NCBI RefSeq assembly: GCF_900156575.1
Contig: NZ_FTNY01000001.1
Span: 62,001-126,000, forward strand
Direction of reading: 5' to 3'
DNA: 64,000 nt
Source: Chryseobacterium shigense
GTDB taxonomy: Bacteria > Bacteroidota > Bacteroidia > Flavobacteriales > Weeksellaceae
Shown here: piece after piece, positions 35,751 through 42,630 of the stretch
How positions within the stretch are numbered: position 1 is the stretch's first letter
Layout of the letters: each line of letters begins with the position of its first letter
The notes under the pieces: generated by a model
The model's input: the letters and a program-made list of their open reading frames with translations, nothing else
Database searches by the model: none
Told to the model about the DNA's origin: nothing
Program-made: the position numbers and the translations under genes

Positions 35751-35818
35751 CAATCTAAACAACGTCCCTAAACTATTGACCGGACAAAAACTGAGACTTT
35801 AAAATTAAAATTAACAAA

Positions 35819-36355
35819 ATGAGCAACTTAGACCAGAAAAGGTTTCCGATAGGCGAGTACCAACAGCCTGAGAACATCTGCGATATCAAACTTGATGAAT
35901 ATATTAAAGTCATCAAAAATTTCCCTGAAAATCTTAAAAATTTAATAGAAGACCTTTCTGATGATCAGCTGGATACCCCTTACAGAGAAGGAGGCTGGAC
36001 GGTACGACAGCTTGTCAACCATATAGCAGACAGTCATATCAACAGTTTTATTCGTTTAAAACTAGCCTTAACGGAAGATAACCCAACGATCCGACCTTAT
36101 GATGAAGCGAAATGGGCAGAACTTCAGGATAGCGTTAATATGCCAATAAAACCTGCCATGAGAATGATCAAAGGAACACATCAAAGATGGACCGCTTTAC
36201 TTAAAACACTCACGAATAAACAATTTGAAAGAACTTTTCATCATCCTGAACAAAACCAGGATTATGATCTTCGAAATTATCTTGCGCTGTATGTTTGGCA
36301 TTGCAACCATCATTTTGCTCATATTGAAAACCTCAAGAAAGAAAAAGGGTGGTAA
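35819..36355 (+). CDS. YfiT-family (DinB-like) putative bacillithiol S-transferase
   Basis: A four-helix DinB/YfiT protein of 178 residues. Metal-ligand histidines appear in VNHIADSHINSF and in WHCNHHFAHI. The family includes BstA/YfiT, which conjugates bacillithiol to electrophiles. The next two genes overlap it head-to-tail and include YtxJ, another bacillithiol-linked family. Substrate unknown. Confidence 0.85.
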   Translation: MSNLDQKRFPIGEYQQPENICDIKLDEYIKVIKNFPENLKNLIEDLSDDQLDTPYREGGWTVRQLVNHIADSHINSFIRLKLALTEDNPTIRPYDEAKWAELQDSVNMPIKPAMRMIKGTHQRWTALLKTLTNKQFERTFHHPEQNQDYDLRNYLALYVWHCNHHFAHIENLKKEKGW

Positions 36356-36810
36356 AAAAGAGTCTGCATGATCCAGTTTATTTTGAAGAAATTGTCCGGA
36401 GAATTTCATTGCTTGACGAAAATACTCCCCAGAAATGGGGGGAAATGAATGCTTCCCAGATGTTAAAGCACTGTGAACTCGTCCTTAAGGTAGCGTTGGG
36501 GAAGATTGAACTTCCCGAAATCAACATCTTTTTCAAGGCAGTAGGAGCAGCAACCAAAATAGAAATGCAGATCTTTAATAACGGAATTCCCCGAAACATG
36601 CCCACTTTTCAAAAACTAATCGTTAATTTTGAATGTGATTTTGATGAATCAAAAACCAATCTGCTGAATACAATGAAAGATTTCCGGAAAACGTCTGAAA
36701 ACAAAGCACTTCCGGATCATCACAGATTATTCGGCACAATGACTGAAAAAGACTGGGGATTTTTAGAATACAAACATCTTGATCATCATTTAAAACAATT
36801 TAATGTATGA
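36349..36810 (+). CDS. DUF1569 (DinB-like) protein
   Basis: A 153-residue protein with the DUF1569 ending HRLFGTMTEKDWGFLEYKHLDHHLKQF, whose histidines would bind a metal. It starts with GTG inside the end of the YfiT-like gene (7-bp overlap), and its end overlaps the YtxJ start, so all are translated together. Related by fold to DinB/YfiT. Function unknown; a thiol-transferase role is inferred from neighbours. Confidence 0.8.
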   Translation: MVKKSLHDPVYFEEIVRRISLLDENTPQKWGEMNASQMLKHCELVLKVALGKIELPEINIFFKAVGAATKIEMQIFNNGIPRNMPTFQKLIVNFECDFDESKTNLLNTMKDFRKTSENKALPDHHRLFGTMTEKDWGFLEYKHLDHHLKQFNV

Positions 36811-37184
36811 GTTTTTTTGATAAAATATTTGGAGGAAAAGAAGAAGCCCCTGAACGTAAATCTTTCTGGAAAAAAATAGAGTCTTCGGAAGATCTGGCGA
36901 AGGCAATAGAAGCTTCCTATCACCATAAAATTGCTATTTTCAAGCATTCAACTCGTTGCTTCATCAGCAGCACAGTATTGAAAAACTTTGAAAGAGAGAT
37001 AGATAGTTTAGATCATAAACCTGATTTATATTACCTAGATTTGCTGGAACATAGACTGATCTCCAATAAGATTGCAGAAGATCTTGGAATCAGGCATGAA
37101 AGCCCGCAGTTGATCATCATAGAAGATGGAAAGGTGGTTGACAGTTCTTCACATGAAGATATATCCATAAGCCAGGTTATATAA
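36807..37184 (+). CDS. ytxJ: YtxJ-like bacillithiol system redox protein
   Basis: A 125-residue thioredoxin-fold protein with a monothiol active site in the KHSTRCFISS motif (Cys near residue 51) and a cis-proline strand SPQLIII. The YtxJ family (DUF2847) is associated with bacillithiol and was proposed to be a monothiol bacilliredoxin. Its ATG overlaps the previous stop, and its stop overlaps the next ATG (TAATG). Confidence 0.88.
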   Translation: MSFFDKIFGGKEEAPERKSFWKKIESSEDLAKAIEASYHHKIAIFKHSTRCFISSTVLKNFEREIDSLDHKPDLYYLDLLEHRLISNKIAEDLGIRHESPQLIIIEDGKVVDSSSHEDISISQVI

Positions 37185-37777
37185 TGAAGAATATTAACAC
37201 ATATCTAGCTAAAGTACTCAATGTTCCTATAGAAAAGGTGAACATGTGCAGTTTACACTATGAAGTAAAGAAAATACCTAAAAATCAGTTTCTTTTACAA
37301 TATGGTGAAATATGCAGGCATATATTCTTTGTGGAAAAAGGATTGTTGAAGATGTATTCCATCGACAAAAATGGAAAAGAGCACATCATACAGTTCGCCC
37401 CGGAAAGCTGGCTGATTTCTGACCGAAGCAGTCTTTATTTTAACGAGAAATCCATTTACTATATAGAAGCGGTGGAAGATACGGAAGTTCTGTTTCTGCA
37501 TCCCGATTTCTTCAACAAACTGGTAGAACAGTTTCCCAACAGCATCGAAAGAAGCGATTTTTTGCTGCAGAAGCATATCAGAAGCCTTCAGAACAGAATC
37601 AATTCACTACTGGGCGAAACCGCAGAAGAGCGATACATGAAGTTTATCAAAATGTATCCGGACCTTCTTTTGAGAGTTCCCCAATGGATGATTGCTTCTT
37701 ACTTGGGAATCACGCCTGAGAGTCTGAGCAGGGTAAGAAAAGAACTGGCCAGAAAAAACTTCGTCCCGGATAAATAA
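37184..37777 (+). CDS. Crp/Fnr-family transcriptional regulator
   Basis: A 197-residue regulator: N-terminal cyclic-nucleotide-binding-like jelly roll (residues ~20-125) and a C-terminal winged HTH (VPQWMIASYLGITPESLSRVR). It ends the YfiT-DUF1569-YtxJ operon, overlapping ytxJ by 1 bp. No Fe-S cysteine cluster and no clear cAMP pocket, as usual in Bacteroidota members. It may control its own operon in response to thiol or electrophile stress (inference). Confidence 0.88.
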   Translation: MKNINTYLAKVLNVPIEKVNMCSLHYEVKKIPKNQFLLQYGEICRHIFFVEKGLLKMYSIDKNGKEHIIQFAPESWLISDRSSLYFNEKSIYYIEAVEDTEVLFLHPDFFNKLVEQFPNSIERSDFLLQKHIRSLQNRINSLLGETAEERYMKFIKMYPDLLLRVPQWMIASYLGITPESLSRVRKELARKNFVPDK

Positions 37778-37779
37778 TA

Positions 37780-39192
37780 TCACAATTTTTTTGCAAGATT
37801 TCCGACCTGCTGCAAGCATAATCTGGTCTCTTCCGTCCATGGAAGCCCGATACAGAGACGCATACAGTTTTCAAACTGATCCTGTAAGGTAAACATCCTG
37901 CCGGGAGCGATACTGATGTTCTGTTTTATCGCCAGATCATACAGTTCAGTGGTTCGGATCTTTTTGTCAAATTCTATCCAGAGGGAGAGTCCACCCTGTG
38001 GGCGGCTGATTTTTGTGCCTTCCGGAAAGTAATCGGCGATGGTCTGTACATAGTTCTGATAATTATTCTGAAGCGCCCTTCTCATTTGCTGGAGATGTTT
38101 TTCGTATCTGCCGGATTTCAAAAAGTTGGCCACGGCTTCGTTCACAATAGAAATAGATGAAGTAGAATGAAGCAGTTTCAGCTTCATAATCTTTTTTTTG
38201 TATTTTCCGGGTGCAATCCATCCTACGCGATAGCCCGGAGCCAGCGTTTTTGAGATAGAGCTGCAATACAGAACATTTCCGTCCTCATCAAAAGATTTAC
38301 AGCATTTCGGCCGGCTGGACCCAAAGTAAAGATCTCCGTAAACATCATCTTCAATGAGTGGAATATGATGTTCAGACAGAAGTTGTACGATTTCTTTTTT
38401 ATGGTCGTCCGGCATACAGCTTCCTAAGGGTGAATTGAAATTAGGAATAAGTAAACACAGGTTAATCTGTGGAATTACCTTTCGCAAAGCTTCTATTTCA
38501 ATACCTGTCGTTGGGTGCGTGGGAAGTTCAAGAACATTTAAACCCAACCCATTGGCCAGCTGTAGAATACCAGGATAGCAAGGACTTTCGATGGCTATAG
38601 TATCCCCGGGCTTTCCCAGAGCCATAAGACAGAAGGATAAGGCATTCATTCCTCCATTCGTAGTAACCAGATCATTTTCATTAAGATTTCCGCCCCATTG
38701 CAGGGAACGTACGGCAATCATTCTCCGAAGTTTTAAATTTCCATGAAGTTCCTCATATTCCGTTCCGCCATCTTTTAATTCACGGGTGGCTTGGATGATT
38801 TCTTTTTTTAATTTGGCCTGCGGAAGAAGATCTCCGGAAGGAATTCCGATAGAGAAGAAAGTGATTCCTTTTTTACCCATATTTTCATATACCCGGCTGA
38901 TCAATTCGTCCGGTTCATCATTATTGGCCATCAGTGAAGGGCGGCTTACTTCAGGAAGTGGCAGCTTGACAGACATCAGCCTGCTGACAAAATAACCGGA
39001 CTGCGGTTTGGATTCTACTAATGACTGGGATTCAAGTTCCAGAAATACACGCTTTGCTGTATTCATACTCACCCGATGCTCCTGACACATCATTCTCACG
39101 GAAGGAAGCTTATCTCCCGGCTTCAGGACGCCATTTCTGATCTGTGAAGCAATTCCGTCTGCAATTTCTGTATAGATAAATTCTTTGCTCAT
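37780..39192 (-). CDS. MocR-type PLP-dependent regulator (GntR HTH + aminotransferase fold)
   Basis: A 470-residue fusion: GntR winged HTH (residues 1-70; GDKLPSVRMMCQEHRVSMNTAKRV) and a fold-type I aminotransferase domain (about 110-470) with PLP lysine in SISKTLAPGYRVG. It has a TATATTTG box and is divergent from an EamA transporter, the typical MocR arrangement in which the regulator controls the neighbour. The effector is unknown. Its stop lies 2 bp from the convergent Crp/Fnr stop. Confidence 0.9.
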   Translation of the reverse strand: MSKEFIYTEIADGIASQIRNGVLKPGDKLPSVRMMCQEHRVSMNTAKRVFLELESQSLVESKPQSGYFVSRLMSVKLPLPEVSRPSLMANNDEPDELISRVYENMGKKGITFFSIGIPSGDLLPQAKLKKEIIQATRELKDGGTEYEELHGNLKLRRMIAVRSLQWGGNLNENDLVTTNGGMNALSFCLMALGKPGDTIAIESPCYPGILQLANGLGLNVLELPTHPTTGIEIEALRKVIPQINLCLLIPNFNSPLGSCMPDDHKKEIVQLLSEHHIPLIEDDVYGDLYFGSSRPKCCKSFDEDGNVLYCSSISKTLAPGYRVGWIAPGKYKKKIMKLKLLHSTSSISIVNEAVANFLKSGRYEKHLQQMRRALQNNYQNYVQTIADYFPEGTKISRPQGGLSLWIEFDKKIRTTELYDLAIKQNISIAPGRMFTLQDQFENCMRLCIGLPWTEETRLCLQQVGNLAKKL

Positions 39193-39199
39193 TTTTTCT

Positions 39200-39263
39200 A
39201 ACTGTGCTCATGCAAATATACAAAACTGAGACTGTGTTTATTCATTTCAGCTTTATAATTTTG
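39200..39263. promoter_or_regulatory. divergent MocR/EamA promoter region with repeated ACTGTG sites
   Basis: -7 boxes TATATTTG (reverse, 39220-39213) and TAATTTTG (forward, 39256-39263). ACTGTG occurs at 39201 and 39231, exactly 30 bp apart, with ACTGAG at 39225. MocR proteins commonly bind direct repeats, so these are candidate sites. Confidence 0.45.
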
Positions 39264-39283
39264 ACTTATAAAAAAATAGTAAA

Positions 39284-40168
39284 ATGGTGACTGATAAAAT
39301 ATCAAAAGACGAAAGTGTAAGCGGCTGGATTAACGGCTTTATAGGGGTACTGCTGTTCAGCGGATCAATGCCGGCTACTAAATTAGCTGTTATGGAAATG
39401 AGCCCGATCTTTGTGACTATTGCCCGTGCAGCTATTGCAGGATTACTGGCCCTTTCTGTGTTGCTGATCTATAAGGAAAAACGCCCTGAAAAGAAACAAA
39501 TATTTCCCTTGCTCCTGGTTTCTATAGGCTGCGTCATTGGTTTTCCGCTTCTTTCCGCATTGGCGCTTCAGTATCTGACTTCTGCCCATTCCATTGTGTT
39601 TTTAGGAATGCTTCCTTTGGCCACTGCAGTCTTCGGCGTTTTCCGCGGAGGAGAAAGGCCCCATCCCATATTTTGGTTTTTTTCTATTATAGGAAGTCTT
39701 TTGGTAGTGGGGTACGCTATTTCACAGGGGATTTCGGCTTCCCCTGTCGGCGATATTCTGATGCTGCTTGCTGTTATTTTATGCGGAATGGGATATGCTG
39801 AAGGGGCAAAACTTTCAAAAACATTAGGCGGCTGGCAGGTGATTTCCTGGGCTCTGGTATTGGCATTGCCCATTATGGTTCCTCTGTTTTTTATTTACTT
39901 TCCGGCCCACATTGAGACCGTTAGTTTTCAGGGTTGGTTTGGCATGGCTTATATTTCTCTTTTCAGTATGTTCATAGGATTTATATTTTGGTATAAAGGT
40001 TTGGCGCAGGGAGGGATTGCTACAGTAGGACAATTGCAGTTATTGCAGCCTTTTTTCGGATTGGGTCTGGCTGCGTATTTCCTTCATGAGCAGGTAAGTA
40101 TAGGCATGCTGGGGGTTACTGTAGGAGTGATTTTGTGTGTAGCAGGAACCAAAAAATTCGCAAAATAA
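39284..40168 (+). CDS. EamA/DMT-family transporter
   Basis: A 294-residue inner-membrane protein with ten predicted helices in two EamA repeats (GVLLFSGSMPATKLAVMEM in the first; GMAYISLFSMFIGFIFWYKG in the second). These export amino acids, metabolites or drugs by proton or exchange mechanisms. Divergent from a MocR regulator, so it may export the amine or amino acid that the regulator senses. Substrate unknown. Confidence 0.88.
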   Translation: MVTDKISKDESVSGWINGFIGVLLFSGSMPATKLAVMEMSPIFVTIARAAIAGLLALSVLLIYKEKRPEKKQIFPLLLVSIGCVIGFPLLSALALQYLTSAHSIVFLGMLPLATAVFGVFRGGERPHPIFWFFSIIGSLLVVGYAISQGISASPVGDILMLLAVILCGMGYAEGAKLSKTLGGWQVISWALVLALPIMVPLFFIYFPAHIETVSFQGWFGMAYISLFSMFIGFIFWYKGLAQGGIATVGQLQLLQPFFGLGLAAYFLHEQVSIGMLGVTVGVILCVAGTKKFAK

Positions 40169-40182
40169 TCAAAAGTAAATGA

Positions 40183-40229
40183 TTATGATCATGATCATAA
40201 AATATCGTTTTGTAATTGGATTATATTTG
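40183..40229 (+). promoter_or_regulatory. Crp/Fnr-type site and -7 box of the small lipoprotein gene
   Basis: An 18-bp perfect palindrome TTATGATCATGATCATAA (40183-40200), containing TTATGA-N6-TCATAA, is centred 37.5 bp before the end of a TATATTTG -7 box (40222-40229). This is class II activator geometry (centre about -43). A second site with the same half-sites and spacing lies at 41552-41597. Confidence 0.55.
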
Positions 40230-40255
40230 GAAGCACATTACAAAATATAACAATT

Positions 40256-40468
40256 ATGAAATTGACCATTTTACTCATGCTTTTAGGCTTAACTGTGTTA
40301 AGCTGCAAAAAGGAAACTAAAGTAGAAACCATCACAAAATCAGACAGTGTCATCATCGATACGATGCCTGCAGACTCGCTTGCCGCTCCGATGCCAGCTG
40401 ATACGATGCATAACGCAAACACTTCACCGGCAAAAAAAATGGACACAGCGAAGGTCATCAAAAAGTAG
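40256..40468 (+). CDS. small lipoprotein, Asp/Lys-rich
   Basis: A 70-residue lipoprotein: hydrophobic signal and lipobox TVLSC (Cys17), followed by a short charged, Thr/Ala/Pro-rich disordered tail. No domain. It has a clear own promoter with a Crp/Fnr-like palindrome and its own terminator, so it is a real monocistronic gene. It may be an envelope stress lipoprotein under the Crp/Fnr regulator encoded next to it (inference). Confidence 0.65.
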   Translation: MKLTILLMLLGLTVLSCKKETKVETITKSDSVIIDTMPADSLAAPMPADTMHNANTSPAKKMDTAKVIKK

Positions 40469-40925
40469 TTTCTCCCGTTATAGATTGATCAACCCGCTTT
40501 TTCGTTAAAGCGGGTTTTGCTATCCTTCAGATGTTTGTAAGGAAAGATTTCTCGTGTATTAAATCCGAATTTATCAATGTTTTAAATTATTGACTGTTTT
40601 TGTATTCAATATTTACCTTATAATTTAATTATAGTGTATTCTGGTAATTATTTTAACTTTATTTAACATTTAGTCTCATCATTAAGGTTCAGTATTTGCA
40701 TAGGGTAAATTAGAAACAGGTTCAAAAAATATAAGGTTTTACAAAGAAAGATATTGAATGCTAAAGAAAATAGTAGGGGTATTATCAATCATAACTTAAA
40801 TTAATGAACCATGAAGCAGAACCATATCCTACAATAATTAAAAATAAAAATAGGATATGGTAAAAAAGCGGTTTCAGTAATAAAATTTCACTATTTTTTA
40901 TTGAACATATTTTAAAGAGATACTT
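40469..40925. other. 457-bp gap before the Crp/Fnr gene
   Basis: Contains the lipoprotein terminator and an inverted repeat ACCATATCCTA / TAGGATATGGT (40821-40831 and 40851-40861) in the likely 5' leader of the Crp/Fnr gene. No T-run follows it, so it is a leader structure or an operator rather than a terminator. No gene seen. Confidence 0.45.
40491..40520 (+). terminator. terminator of the small lipoprotein gene
   Basis: Perfect stem AACCCGCTTT / AAAGCGGGTT, loop TTCGTT, then TTTTGC. Confidence 0.85.
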
Positions 40926-41540
40926 ATGAAAACAATAAGCTGCATGAATATTGACGATGAGCTGTTATATTCATCCGGAGGAGACATCAAAAAATACAAG
41001 AAAGGTGAACTCGTTTACAGAGAAGGAGACCATGCGCTCTATTATTTCCAGATCAGGGAAGGAAAGGTGAAGCTTAATAATTATGGTGATGAAGGAAAAG
41101 AATTTATACATAATATTTTTGGAGGAAAACAAAGCTTTGGAGATTCAATGCTTTTTTTAGATAAATTCTATCCAACCAATGCAGTGTGTATAGAAGCATC
41201 AGAAATTATCAGAGTGCCTAAGGATCGGTTTATTGAACTGATTAAAATACACCCTCATTTATCTTTGGAAATGAATGCCTGTCTTTCTCAAAGATTGTAT
41301 TTTAAAGCGATTATGCTTCAGAGTATGGCCTCTTTAAATCCCGCTTCAAGACTTAAAGGGCTTTTGGATTATCTTAAAAGTTATCATGATGACAGCTGTG
41401 GAAGTTGTTTTCAGGTAGGCCTCACGAGGCAGCAGATCGCCAATCTGGTGGGGCTTCGTGTAGAAACGGTCATCAGAGCACTGAAAAAAATGGAGAAAGA
41501 AGGAAACGTAAAAATAGAAAACCGGAAAATTGTCTATTGA
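40926..41540 (+). CDS. Crp/Fnr-family regulator of a stress cluster
   Basis: A 204-residue regulator with a cyclic-nucleotide-binding-like domain (KKGELVYREGDHALYYFQI...) and a Crp-type HTH (LTRQQIANLVGLRVETVIR). The recognition helix VETVIR keeps the Glu and Arg that in CRP and FNR read TGA in TGA-N6-TCA half-sites. Two sites of exactly that type lie nearby (40183-40200, 41552-41569). Cys394-type haem or Fe-S ligands are not evident, apart from a CGSC pair near residue 160. It precedes katE and its neighbours; it probably activates them and the small lipoprotein gene. Confidence 0.88.
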   Translation: MKTISCMNIDDELLYSSGGDIKKYKKGELVYREGDHALYYFQIREGKVKLNNYGDEGKEFIHNIFGGKQSFGDSMLFLDKFYPTNAVCIEASEIIRVPKDRFIELIKIHPHLSLEMNACLSQRLYFKAIMLQSMASLNPASRLKGLLDYLKSYHDDSCGSCFQVGLTRQQIANLVGLRVETVIRALKKMEKEGNVKIENRKIVY

Positions 41541-41868
41541 TGTCAGATCGAATATGATTCAGGTCATAAAAAAGTGAATTATTCTGACGTACATTTGAGA
41601 GATCAAAATTTCAATATATTTCTTAAGACCCTAGTACGGGCGGCATGGAAGCTTTCGGCTTTCAGGATTGGGCTATCAGATTTCCACCCGTAGGCGGGTT
41701 GCAATACATCACTCCATATTCACTCATAAAAAAACAGTTGAACATACTGGAGGTTACCGCAACCGCAATTCTGAGATATCGATATTGAAATGAGAAAAAT
41801 CGTTTCCTGCTGTATGATACCCACTGTTCATCCTGCCGGAAGTATATCAACCATGATTACTCAGAAAT
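41541..41868. other. 328-bp gap with a Crp/Fnr-type promoter
   Basis: After the promoter (41552-41597) some 270 bp remain before the next convincing gene. A 47-codon forward frame (41645-41788) begins MEAFGFQDW; I cannot confirm it. The segment could be a long leader or hold a decayed small gene. Confidence 0.4.
41552..41597 (+). promoter_or_regulatory. Crp/Fnr-type site and -7 box upstream of the katE cluster
   Basis: Palindrome ATATGATTCAGGTCATAA (41552-41569; WTATGA-N6-TCATAA) with its centre 36.5 bp before the end of TACATTTG (41590-41597). The geometry matches the 40183-40229 promoter to 1 bp. Confidence 0.55.
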
Positions 41869-42171
41869 ATGGATTGTCAGAAAATAGTGAAAACTCTGAA
41901 GCATAAAGACTTCATCAGAGTATCCAATAAAGGACACTGGTTTGAAGAAGGAGCAGCTGTTTATGCCAAAGAAATAAAGGATAATATCTTTTTATTATTT
42001 GTGATACTAAAAGACATCGAGATTGAAAATATTCAGGCCCTGATTGCTCATTTTGACAGTTTTAGCAGCATCGGAGTGAAAGAACCGGAACAGGTCATGT
42101 TCTATCTCTCCATCAAGGACAAAGAAGATCTTCATTATTTTGAGAAATATTTAAAAATTTCCGATAACTAA
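41869..42171 (+). CDS. small protein of unknown function in the katE cluster
   Basis: A 100-residue soluble protein, mixed alpha/beta by eye, with no signal peptide and no motif I recognise. It starts a run of same-strand genes leading to katE (14 bp to the next). Expression is probably driven by the Crp/Fnr-type promoter upstream. Role unknown. Confidence 0.55.
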   Translation: MDCQKIVKTLKHKDFIRVSNKGHWFEEGAAVYAKEIKDNIFLLFVILKDIEIENIQALIAHFDSFSSIGVKEPEQVMFYLSIKDKEDLHYFEKYLKISDN

Positions 42172-42185
42172 TAACCCTTGAGACT

Positions 42186-42572
42186 ATGATATTTGAAAAC
42201 GACACTTTAAAATATTCCGGATTGAATGATAAAAACAATATGATAGAGAATGAATCTTTATTTCCAAGTGTTATCAATTCATACGGAGTGACTGCTTTTC
42301 TGATCAAGTCATTGGAAAAGATAAAAAACAACGCTCGATGTGATATTCTTAAAAATGTGATCGACACTTATATCAAAGATTATATTTTGAACATCCGCGA
42401 GTATCATGGCGAAAAAACAAATTTTCCGTCTCATAGGGATGCAGAAATAAAAATAGAAAATTCTTCTTTTACTTTATATGCCAAAACAGCGTATTACAAA
42501 GTATTAAAAGAAGAAGAATACCTCAATAAACTTTTAAACACTTTGGAAAAAGACAGGACAAACCCGGAATAA
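42186..42572 (+). CDS. hypothetical helical protein in the katE cluster
   Basis: A 128-residue, Lys/Glu/Asn-rich, mostly helical cytoplasmic protein with no recognised domain. It lies 14 bp after the previous gene and about 58 bp before the katE ATG, so it is likely in the same operon. Function unknown. Confidence 0.55.
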   Translation: MIFENDTLKYSGLNDKNNMIENESLFPSVINSYGVTAFLIKSLEKIKNNARCDILKNVIDTYIKDYILNIREYHGEKTNFPSHRDAEIKIENSSFTLYAKTAYYKVLKEEEYLNKLLNTLEKDRTNPE

Positions 42573-42630
42573 TCCGTGTATAATATTGTTTGACTTTTTA
42601 CCCTTTACACCACACCAAAATAAAATTAAT

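Noticed and set aside
41645..41788. Forward 47-codon ORF after the second Crp/Fnr-type promoter
   Set aside because: No recognisable domain, and the reading frame is of a length expected by chance; left as a possible small gene only in the gap note.
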